64,000 nucleotides of DNA from Streptomyces cellulosae. Lineage in GTDB: Bacteria > Actinomycetota > Actinomycetes > Streptomycetales > Streptomycetaceae. Positions 57,616-64,000 of the stretch are shown piece by piece (the first letter of the stretch is position 1; every line of letters begins with the position of its first letter). The translations under genes and the position numbers were made by a program. The notes beneath the pieces were generated by a model that had not been told where the DNA came from, searched no databases, and saw only the letters and a list, made by a program, of their open reading frames with translations. Where the stretch lies: contig BNBH01000020.1 in NCBI GenBank assembly GCA_014655195.1, positions 86,020-150,019 on the forward strand, in the 5' to 3' direction.

Positions 57616-59208
57616 TCAGGCCGAGGGTGTGAGCCGCCGGCCGCGGCGAGGCCCGGTGTACGTCCGGCCGTCGACCACCATGGCGCCCTCCTGCATCACC
57701 CAGGCGATGCCGCTCGGCGGACGGACCGGGTCGCGGTAGTCGCACTCGTGGTCGATCGTCTGCGGATCGAAGGCCACCAGGTCGGCGATCAGGCCCTTGG
57801 CGACGGAGCCGCGCTCGGGGATGCGGAAGACCTCGGCCGGCAGTGAGGTCATCCGGCGCACGGCCTCGCCGAGCGGGAGGATCCGGTGCCGCCGCACATA
57901 CTCCGCCAGCACCCGGGGGAAGGTGCCGAACAGCCGGGGGTGGGGCTTGCCGCCATTGCCGGGGGGCAGGCCGTCGGAGCCGACCATGGTGTCGGCGTCC
58001 GCGAAGGCCGTGCGGACGTCCTGCTCGTCCATGGAGAACAGCACCATCGTGACGTGCAGTTCCTCCTCGCGCAGGATGCGGACGAAGGTGTCGAGCGGCA
58101 ACTCGCCCGCCGCGCGGGCCAGTTCCGCGACGGTCTGGCCCTCGTAGCGGTGGCTTGCGGTGGTGGAGACCAGGATGCCGTCCCAGCCGGCGCCGTGCAG
58201 GTGACTGTCCCAGCCGGGCAGGCCGGACTCCATCATCACGGCCAGCCGGCGGCGCTGCTCGGCCGAGGCCAGCCTGGCCAGCACACCCTCGTCGCCGTCG
58301 GCGAGGAAGGGCGGCGGAAGCAGCGCGGTGAGCATCGTGGCGCCGGCCGTGTAGGGGTAGATGTCCTTGGTGAGGGACAGCCCGGACTCCGCGTGCTGGT
58401 GGATGCGGTCCAGCGCGGCCGGCATCCGGCCCCAGTTGCTGCGGCCGTTGGACTTCAGGTGGGAGATGTGCACCCGGCATCCGCCTTCGGTGCCGATCCG
58501 GGCACTTTCGTCGATCGAGGTGAGCAGCGAGGCACCCTCACCGCGCATATGGGTGGTGTAGAGGCCGTCGGCGCCCAGGTGCCGGGCCAGGGCGACGAGT
58601 TCCTCGGTCTCGCTGAAGACCGCCGGCGGGTACACGAGTCCGCTGGACATGCCGAAGGCGCCGCCTTCCAGCGCGAGGTCGAGCTCGCGGCCCATCAGAC
58701 GCAACTCGTCGGCGTCCGGGGTGCGGTCGGCCATGCCGAGCACGGCGATGCGCAGTGTGCCGTGCCCGACCAGCGGGGCCCAGTTGGTCACATGGCCGTG
58801 CGCGTCCGCTATCTGGGTGAACTCGGCCCACGTGGACCAGGCGAACTCCATGGGCGGGAAGATCCGCTGGGTGAACGAGGCGAACGCCGCCACGGAGTCG
58901 GCGCGGGTCGGCGCGAGCGAGAACCCGCAGTTGCCGGTGACCTCGGTGGTGACGCCCTGAAGAATCTTGGAGGTCTCGTCCTCGGGCAGCAGCGCCGCGT
59001 TGTCGGCGTGGGAGTGGACGTCGATGAACCCGGGGGCGATCACCAGGCCGGTGGCGTCCACCGTGGGGATGTCACCGGCCGGGACGGCCCCCGGGGCCTC
59101 GACGGCGGCGATCCGGCCCGCCCGGATCAGGACGTCCGCCCGCACGGGCTCGCGCCCGCTGCCGTCGGCCACGGTTCCGCCGCGGATCAGCATCTCGTTT
59201 CGGGGCAA
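57616..59208 (-). CDS. N-acyl-D-amino-acid deacylase (D-aminoacylase)
   Basis: 530 residues, amidohydrolase superfamily. FIDVHSHAD (HxH), TTEVTGNCGFS (bridging Cys), GLVYPPAVFSETEELVALARHL, VHISHLKSNG and MVGSDGLPPGNGGKPHPRLFGTFPRVL (catalytic Asp) are D-aminoacylase signatures. It hydrolyses N-acyl-D-amino acids. TTG start at 59208 with AGGAGG eight bases upstream. First gene of the leftward run deacylase-deacetylase-MFS-M20. A PucR gene lies upstream. Confidence 0.92.
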   Translation of the reverse strand: MPRNEMLIRGGTVADGSGREPVRADVLIRAGRIAAVEAPGAVPAGDIPTVDATGLVIAPGFIDVHSHADNAALLPEDETSKILQGVTTEVTGNCGFSLAPTRADSVAAFASFTQRIFPPMEFAWSTWAEFTQIADAHGHVTNWAPLVGHGTLRIAVLGMADRTPDADELRLMGRELDLALEGGAFGMSSGLVYPPAVFSETEELVALARHLGADGLYTTHMRGEGASLLTSIDESARIGTEGGCRVHISHLKSNGRSNWGRMPAALDRIHQHAESGLSLTKDIYPYTAGATMLTALLPPPFLADGDEGVLARLASAEQRRRLAVMMESGLPGWDSHLHGAGWDGILVSTTASHRYEGQTVAELARAAGELPLDTFVRILREEELHVTMVLFSMDEQDVRTAFADADTMVGSDGLPPGNGGKPHPRLFGTFPRVLAEYVRRHRILPLGEAVRRMTSLPAEVFRIPERGSVAKGLIADLVAFDPQTIDHECDYRDPVRPPSGIAWVMQEGAMVVDGRTYTGPRRGRRLTPSA

Positions 59209-59406
59209 GTCGGGTTCCTCCTGGCAGGACCGGCGATGGCACCGGCAACGGCCCCGTCCGGGGCGTCACCGGCGGGCGGGGAAAGCCGGGCACCGGCAGG
59301 GGCCCGGCCCACGGACCGGTCTTGCCGGGGCGTCGGTGCCCTGCCGGTCAGTCTGCGCGCGCCCGGTGTCCGGTGTCCTTGTAGGCCAGGACGAAGTTCC
59401 CGGCGG
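59209..59406 (-). other. Upstream region of the deacylase operon
   Basis: About 200 bp between the PucR stop and the deacylase start. A 20-codon ORF (GTG at 59410) overlapping the PucR stop is noted elsewhere and is not called. Nothing further is recognised except GC-rich inverted repeats. The operon promoter is probably here. Confidence 0.4.
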
Positions 59407-61113
59407 TCACTTGTCGCCCGCGTCAAGGGCGGCGGCCCGCACCGCGCGCAGCCGGAGCTGCAGATGGGCGAGGAGCACGGCGTCCGCATCGCCGAAGTCC
59501 AGCCCGCTCACCTCGCGGATGCGCCGCAGCCGGTAACGCAGCGTGTTGACGTGGATCTGCAAGCGGGCCGCCGCGTCGTCCGCGACACCGGCCGAGGCGA
59601 GATAGGCCGCGAGCGTCCCGGTCAGTACGCCGAGCTCCCCGTCGTGCTCGGCGAGCCGGTGCAGCGGACCGGTGGCGTCGGGGAGACCGAGGGATTCGGT
59701 GGCGTCGGCCAGTGCCAGCAGCATGGCGGTGAGCGCCACGTCGTCGAGGGTCGCCACCCGGGAGCCACTGGCGGCGGCGGGATGCCGCAGGGCCCGCAGC
59801 GCCGCATCCGCCTGGGCCCGGGCCTGCGTCACACGCGCCGCGGACTCGGCCGGCCCGCCGACGGCGACGACATGGCCGCCGGCCAACGGGGAGCGGGACA
59901 AGAAGTCCCGGGCCAGCCCGCGGGTGCCGTCCAGCGCCTGCGACGGACTCGAGCGGGGCCAGGCCAGCAGGGCGTACACGGCGTCGTTGCCGCACACGGT
60001 GACGGCCGAGGGGTGGACAGCGGCCAGGTGCAGGGCGAGCACGTCTTCGAAACGGCGCCGCTCCGCTGCCGCGGCCGCGTCGGCTCCAGGGCTCCTTCTC
60101 CCGGCACCCGCGAGGGGCGGTGCGGCGGCCAGTACGCACAGCGGACCCGTCTCCAGGTGCAGTTGTCTGGCCGCGTCCGCTCCGGCCGGTCCCCCCGCCA
60201 AGACGGCTGCCGCCAGCTCGGCGCGCTGCTGCCGTGCCCAGCTGCTGGAGGCCCGGGTGTTGACCAGGTGCAGGGCGACGAGAGGGGCGATCTGCTCCAG
60301 CCGGCGCGCGAGGTCGTCGGTGAGGGGCCGAGGGACGGCCGCCCACACGTAGCCGACGACTTCCGCACCGGCCCGCACCGCCATGGCGGCACGCGACAGC
60401 ATGCCGGGAGCGACAGGTTCGATGTGGACCGGGCCGCTGGAGGCGTGCAGGCGGGCGAAGTCGCCGCGGACGCGCAGTTCGTCCAGCCAGCGGTGGTGGA
60501 CGGCACGGCCGAGGATCGACTCCACGCGCGCCTCGTCGGCGCCGCGCTGCCCGGTGGACCAGGCGAGCACGGCCGCGGAACGGTCCTCGACGGTGACCGG
60601 CGCCTGAAGCATCTCGGCGATGGTGTTGGCGATGCTGAACAGGTCGCCGCCGACGCCGTCCCGCGACCGACGGCTGTCCCGGGAGTGATCCAGCAGCCGC
60701 TCCCGGATCATGGAGGCGACGTGCATCCAGGACGCGTCCGGATTGACCTCGACCACGGCGACCGGACTGTCCTCCAGCCCGTCCGGCACCGGGCCCTTCA
60801 ACGCGAGCACCGCGGCACCCGCCGCCTGCATGGCCCGTACCAGCGTGGCCGCGTCCGCGCGGTGACCGTCCCACCCGGCGCCGGCTTCCGCGCCTTCGGT
60901 GGACTCACCGGGCCGGCCGGGACTTCGCAGGCCGGCGGGTGACAGCCCGACGCCCAGGACGACACACCCGCGTTCCAGCTCCGCCCCCACGGCCGGGTCG
61001 TGAATGACGACGCCGGTCAGGGGCCGGTCCGCGCCGGGGCCCTCGACGGCCATCCGCAGCAGCGTGGGTCCCATCTCCGCCACCAGCCGCCGTGCGGTGA
61101 GCCCATGATCCAT
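59407..61113 (-). CDS. PucR/CdaR-family transcriptional regulator
   Basis: 568 residues. N-terminal sensor (PucR-type) with TGVVIHDPAVGAELERGCVVLGVGLSPAGL and ALKGPVPDGLEDSPVAVVEVNPDASW, a GAF-like middle (LFSIANTIAEMLQAPVTVEDRSAAVLAWS), and the C-terminal PucR HTH (LQIHVNTLRYRLRRIREVSGLDF). These proteins sense purine or amino-acid-type nitrogen sources and activate their own neighbourhood. It is divergent from GNAT-racemase genes and upstream of the deacylase operon, so it probably regulates both. Confidence 0.88.
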   Translation of the reverse strand: MDHGLTARRLVAEMGPTLLRMAVEGPGADRPLTGVVIHDPAVGAELERGCVVLGVGLSPAGLRSPGRPGESTEGAEAGAGWDGHRADAATLVRAMQAAGAAVLALKGPVPDGLEDSPVAVVEVNPDASWMHVASMIRERLLDHSRDSRRSRDGVGGDLFSIANTIAEMLQAPVTVEDRSAAVLAWSTGQRGADEARVESILGRAVHHRWLDELRVRGDFARLHASSGPVHIEPVAPGMLSRAAMAVRAGAEVVGYVWAAVPRPLTDDLARRLEQIAPLVALHLVNTRASSSWARQQRAELAAAVLAGGPAGADAARQLHLETGPLCVLAAAPPLAGAGRRSPGADAAAAAERRRFEDVLALHLAAVHPSAVTVCGNDAVYALLAWPRSSPSQALDGTRGLARDFLSRSPLAGGHVVAVGGPAESAARVTQARAQADAALRALRHPAAASGSRVATLDDVALTAMLLALADATESLGLPDATGPLHRLAEHDGELGVLTGTLAAYLASAGVADDAAARLQIHVNTLRYRLRRIREVSGLDFGDADAVLLAHLQLRLRAVRAAALDAGDK

Positions 61114-61141
61114 GAGCGCATCGTAGGCGCCCCTCGCGTCC

Positions 61142-61155
61142 TGTCGTCCGCGACA
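61142..61155. promoter_or_regulatory. Inverted repeat in the PucR / GNAT divergent region
   Basis: TGTCG-TCCG-CGACA is a palindrome in the 110-bp gap between the regulator and the GNAT gene. TTGACG at 61173-61178 may be a -35 for the GNAT-racemase genes, but no good -10 is seen. Confidence 0.4.
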
Positions 61156-61223
61156 AGGCAGGACCGTGAGCCTTGACGCGGACGACGAGGCAGGGGCACC
61201 GACGATCGGGCAGCCTGCGGGGC

Positions 61224-62096
61224 ATGGACCCGGACGTACGGGTGCGGAGCATCAGTGACCGCACCGGACTCGAAGCCCTCACCGCTCTCTTCATGCGGGT
61301 GTGGAGTACGGGGCAACCGCAGGTGCCCTTCCCCGTGCTGCGCGCACTCAGCAGCACCGGAGGGATGGTCCTCGGCGCCTACGCGGCCGGGCAGTTGGTC
61401 GGTGGCGCGGTGGGGCTGTGCGGCGCCGACCCGGCCCGCCGCGGCCTGCACTCGCACATCGTCGCCGTCGACAGCGGCGCACGCAGGACCGGAGTGGGCA
61501 CAGCCATCAAACTGGCCCAGCGCGACTGGTGCCTCACGCGTGGCATCACCACGATGACGTGGACCTTCGACCCGCTGATCCGGCGCAACGCCACCTTCAA
61601 CATCGCCCGTCTGCAAGCGGTCGGCGTGTCCTATCACCCGGACTTCTACGGGCCCATGGACGACGGCTACAACGCGGGCGTCCCGACCGACCGGGTGCTG
61701 GTGCGCTGGGACCTGACCGCCGGCTCCACGCCCGCCGGTGGCGCACCCCACACCATCGAGGGGGGCCCGGACCGGACCGCCGGACGAGTGCCGCACGAAC
61801 GGCTGCACGTCCTGGACGTCGGTGAGGACGGCCGGCCCCGCCGGCTCGCGCCTCTGCCGCACCCGCCCGCCGCCGCGCCGCCCCGGGGCCCGGCGCCGTC
61901 CGTCGAGGCGGAGGTCCGGCTGCGCGTCCCCGGAACACTGCACCGCGACCGCGAACTCCTCAGCGTCTGGCGGCCCGCTCTGCGCGACGCGATGAGTCCA
62001 CTGCTCGACGCCGGACACCGCTGGACCGGCGTCACCGGTGACGGCTGGTACGTCCTCAGCCCTGCCGGGGCCACACCTCACAAGGAGCACGCATGA
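61224..62096 (+). CDS. GNAT-family N-acyltransferase (candidate amino-acid N-succinyltransferase)
   Basis: 290 residues. Acyl-CoA binding motif VDSGARRTGVGTAIKLAQRDWCLTRGI sits in the standard GNAT position, with MTWTFDPLIRRNATFNIARLQAVGV after it. The C-terminal ~120 residues are an extra domain. In Geobacillus and others a GNAT of this type, next to an N-succinylamino-acid racemase, attaches succinate to D-amino acids. The next gene overlaps its stop (ATGA), a strong sign of a joint role. The acyl donor is not provable here. Confidence 0.82.
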   Translation: MDPDVRVRSISDRTGLEALTALFMRVWSTGQPQVPFPVLRALSSTGGMVLGAYAAGQLVGGAVGLCGADPARRGLHSHIVAVDSGARRTGVGTAIKLAQRDWCLTRGITTMTWTFDPLIRRNATFNIARLQAVGVSYHPDFYGPMDDGYNAGVPTDRVLVRWDLTAGSTPAGGAPHTIEGGPDRTAGRVPHERLHVLDVGEDGRPRRLAPLPHPPAAAPPRGPAPSVEAEVRLRVPGTLHRDRELLSVWRPALRDAMSPLLDAGHRWTGVTGDGWYVLSPAGATPHKEHA

Positions 62097-63289
62097 AAAT
62101 CGAATCGGTGGAACTGCTGCGCGTCGGCATGCCGTTGGTCTCCCCGTTCCGCACCTCGTTCGGCACCCAGTCCCGCCGGGACGTGCTGCTGGTACGGGTG
62201 ATCACGCCGGAGGCCGAGGGCTGGGCGGAGTGCGTCGCGATGGCGGAGCCCCTGTACTCCAGTGAGTACGCCGGCGCGGCCCACCGCGTCACGGCCGACC
62301 ACCTGCTGCCGCGGCTGTTCGCCTCCGGCGACGTCACGGCGGCGGCGGTGGCCTCGGCGCTCGCCCCGGTGCGCGGTCACCGCATGGCGAAGGCCGCGGT
62401 GGAGGCCGCGGTGCTGGACGCCGAGCTGAAGGCGGCCGGGGTACCACTGGGCCGACACCTCGGCGCCACACAGTCCCGGATCGTCTCGGGCGTCTCGGTG
62501 GGCATCCACGACTCGGTGCCGGAGCTGCTGAACACGGTCGGCCGCTGTCTGTCCGACGGTTACGCCCGGATCAAGCTCAAGATCGAGCCCGGCTGGGACA
62601 TCGAACCCGTCGCCGCCGTGCGGAAGCATTTCGGTGACGACATCCTCCTCCAGGCAGACGCGAACTCGGCCTACACACGCGCCGATGCCCGGCACCTGGC
62701 CGGGCTCGACCCGTACGGGCTGCTGATGCTGGAGCAGCCGCTGGAGGAGGAGGACGTGACCGGCCACGCCGAGCTGGCCCGGTCGCTGACCACGCCGATC
62801 TGCCTGGACGAGTCGATCGTCTCCGCGCAGGCCGCGCACGAGGCGATCCGGATCGGCGCGTGCGCCGTCGTCAACATCAAGCCCGGCCGGGTGGGCGGCT
62901 ATCTGGAAGCCCGCCGCGTGCACGACGTCTGCGCGGCGGCCGGGGTGCCGGTCTGGGCGGGCGGCATGCTGGAGACGGGGATCGGGCGGGCAGCCAATCT
63001 GGCGCTGGCCGGCCTCCCCAACTTCACCCTGCCGTCCGACATCTCCGGCTCGGACCGCTACTACCGCCAGGATCTGACCGAGCCGTTCCAGGTGAACGAC
63101 GGCACGATCCCGGTACCGGACGCACCGGGCATCGGCGTCGCCCCCCTCCCCGAGATCCTCGACGAGCTCGTGACAGAACGGGAGACGCTGCGGCCGGCCG
63201 GACGGGTGAGCGTGAGGCGGGTGCCCGTGTCCGACGCACGATCCGGAGGGGCGGACGAGCCCTCCGGCGGTACGACCCCGCCGGGGTGA
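62093..63289 (+). CDS. N-succinylamino-acid racemase / o-succinylbenzoate synthase family (enolase superfamily)
   Basis: 398 residues. MPLVSPFRTSFGTQSRRDVLLVRV is the N-terminal cap. RIKLKIEPG (catalytic Lys pair), LLQADANSAYTR, LMLEQPLEEEDVTG and CLDESIVSA (metal ligands), VVNIKPGRVGGYLEARRVHD (second catalytic Lys) and GMLETGIGRAANLALA complete the site. It could be MenC, but no other men genes are present. The tight coupling to a GNAT, together with aminoacylase-type genes nearby, favours racemisation of N-succinyl amino acids. Confidence 0.88.
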   Translation: MKIESVELLRVGMPLVSPFRTSFGTQSRRDVLLVRVITPEAEGWAECVAMAEPLYSSEYAGAAHRVTADHLLPRLFASGDVTAAAVASALAPVRGHRMAKAAVEAAVLDAELKAAGVPLGRHLGATQSRIVSGVSVGIHDSVPELLNTVGRCLSDGYARIKLKIEPGWDIEPVAAVRKHFGDDILLQADANSAYTRADARHLAGLDPYGLLMLEQPLEEEDVTGHAELARSLTTPICLDESIVSAQAAHEAIRIGACAVVNIKPGRVGGYLEARRVHDVCAAAGVPVWAGGMLETGIGRAANLALAGLPNFTLPSDISGSDRYYRQDLTEPFQVNDGTIPVPDAPGIGVAPLPEILDELVTERETLRPAGRVSVRRVPVSDARSGGADEPSGGTTPPG

Positions 63290-63446
63290 ACCCTCTGCTG
63301 CCCGCCGACTCCGTGCGGTGATCGCCGCGGCAAGACCACGAACACGCCTGAACTGATCACACGGGTGCCGACCCGGTCCGCCGCGCTGCGAGCGACTCCG
63401 GTCGTCTCGTCCGCCCGCCAGGGGATGTCGCTGGTGAGGAAAGGGA

Positions 63447-63478
63447 GGGCGGGCGGCCCGCCGGCGGGCCGCCCGCCC
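63447..63478. repeat. Perfect 32-bp palindrome
   Basis: GGGCGGGCGGCCCGCC is followed directly by its reverse complement. As RNA it would form a very strong hairpin 158 bp after the racemase stop, so it could be a terminator. It also overlaps the start of the beta-galactosidase remnant, so the palindrome may be partly a by-product of coding sequence. Confidence 0.65.
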
Positions 63479-63660
63479 GTCACCCGCCACGACGTAGGCG
63501 ACGGCTCCGCCTGGTACGTCGCCCACCCGCACGGAGGCCGGGGGCGTCGCGGACGTCGTTGACGCCCTGCTCGCGACGGCACGCGGACGACGGCTACCGC
63601 TTCCTCTTCGTCATCAACCACACAGACGACACCGCCGACGGCACCGGCCCACGGGCGTGA
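63460..63660 (+). pseudogene. GH42 beta-galactosidase C-terminal remnant, multiple frameshifts
   Basis: Three pieces in three frames read like the end of a GH42 beta-galactosidase: PVTRHDVGDGSAWYVA (frame of 63365), GVADVVDALLATARG (frame of 63543) and GYRFLFVINHTDDTADGTGPRA ending at 63660. At least two frameshifts have occurred, so it is a decayed fragment. It lies next to the IS at the window end, consistent with a rearranged, decaying stretch. DNA from 63661 to 63895 shows no recognisable gene. Confidence 0.55.
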
Positions 63661-63895
63661 ACTCCCTCACGACCGTGGCGTCGCTGAACGACTCGTTGCG
63701 CCGCCGCTGGACACGGCCGTCGTACACGAACGCTGACACCGGTCCGTCCGGAACCCCGGTCGGGACGCCGCGTGCTGCTCCACGGGGCCGACGCACACGC
63801 CGGGGTGGGGCGCTGCCTCGACCACCGCCCACCCCGGTTTCCCGCACCGCACGTTGTGTTCTGGCCCCGGTGCGGATCGGTGCCCGAGAGCGCGT

Positions 63896-64000
63896 CTAGC
63901 TGTGCTGTTCGGGCAGGTTGGTGACGCGGCTGGCTGGTGGGTGGCCGCCGATGCCGGTGTGGGGTCGGTGGTAGTTGTACCAGTCCAGCCAGTCGGGAAA
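63896..64000 (-). mobile_element. IS481-family transposase, C-terminal end (partial)
   Basis: 34 residues to the stop TAG, read leftward: FPDWLDWYNYHRPHTGIGGH then PPASRVTNLPEQHS. The WYNYHRPH...GxPP block is the end of the integrase core (rve) of IS481 or IS3-type transposases. The N-terminus and the other IS end lie beyond the window. It is next to a decayed gene, so the IS may have driven the local decay. No terminal inverted repeat can be assigned inside the window. Confidence 0.8.

Noticed and set aside
59348..59410. 20-codon ORF overlapping the PucR stop (GTG in a GTGA overlap)
   Set aside because: The overlap is suggestive, but the ORF is too short, there is no ribosome site of its own, and no similar peptide is known to me.
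57886..60942. 1018-codon plus-strand ORF opposite the deacylase and PucR genes
   Set aside because: No recognisable domain and biased composition. The minus-strand genes carry all the family motifs.
62093..63289. Menaquinone gene menC
   Set aside because: Not excluded by sequence, but no other men gene lies nearby, and the coupled GNAT points to the racemase role.

Overview
The window is a stretch of very GC-rich actinobacterial chromosome that reads as Streptomyces. GTG and TTG starts are common, many neighbouring genes overlap by the four bases ATGA or GTGA, and the secreted xylanase and the PcaV regulator look typical of Streptomyces. Nothing looks like a phage, plasmid or CRISPR locus. 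The only mobile-element trace is an IS481-type transposase end at the right edge. Gene density is high and most of the window is catabolic.

Layout: 1-4.4 kb is sulfur assimilation. metY-metX run leftward and ssuE-ssuD run rightward, and each operon begins with a tiny cysteine-ending leader peptide. 4.2-9 kb holds membrane and hypothetical proteins, a SpoIIE-type phosphatase and an HxlR regulator. 9-12 kb has an enoyl-CoA hydratase relative, a quinone reductase with a striking repeated palindrome in front, and a membrane protein. 12.2-15.5 kb is a divergent pair of secreted hemicellulases (GH62 arabinofuranosidase and GH10 xylanase, both with ricin-type binding domains).

15.6-30.5 kb is the centrepiece. 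A complete beta-ketoadipate operon (pcaI-J-F-H-G-B-L, leftward) with its MarR repressor pcaV is followed by a complete terephthalate operon (tphA2-A3-B-A1), an aromatic-acid transporter and a divergent IclR regulator. Terephthalate would be imported, dihydroxylated, rearomatised to protocatechuate, and cleaved to succinyl-CoA and acetyl-CoA by enzymes all encoded here. After about 1 kb of non-coding DNA with 186-bp tandem repeats comes a second aromatic operon (31.5-37.7 kb): IclR regulator, zinc dehydrogenase, phthalate-4,5-dioxygenase-type oxygenase, a small unknown protein, a PDR-type reductase and an MFS transporter. Its substrate is not known.

37.8-41.2 kb has a frameshifted UvrA-like gene, a DUF2795 protein and a LysR remnant. 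41.3-46.1 kb carries the accessory genes normally found around a binuclear-iron propane/phenol monooxygenase (MimR-like regulator, amidohydrolase, DUF59 protein, alcohol dehydrogenase), without the monooxygenase itself. 46.3-52.1 kb is a 5-oxoproline module (pyroglutamyl peptidase, DUF2891, DUF969/DUF979 membrane pair, divergent pxpABC) controlled by a highly symmetrical promoter region. 52.3-53.7 kb is a third sulfur gene, a YeeE/YedE transporter with its own cysteine leader peptide. 54.1-63.3 kb appears to be a D-amino-acid or N-acyl-amino-acid salvage island (M20 hydrolase, MHS transporter, deacetylase, N-acyl-D-amino-acid deacylase, PucR regulator, GNAT acyltransferase and N-succinylamino-acid racemase). 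The last 0.7 kb is decayed DNA: a GH42 beta-galactosidase remnant and the 3' end of an insertion sequence.

All functions are inferred by reading motifs and recalling families. No database search was run.
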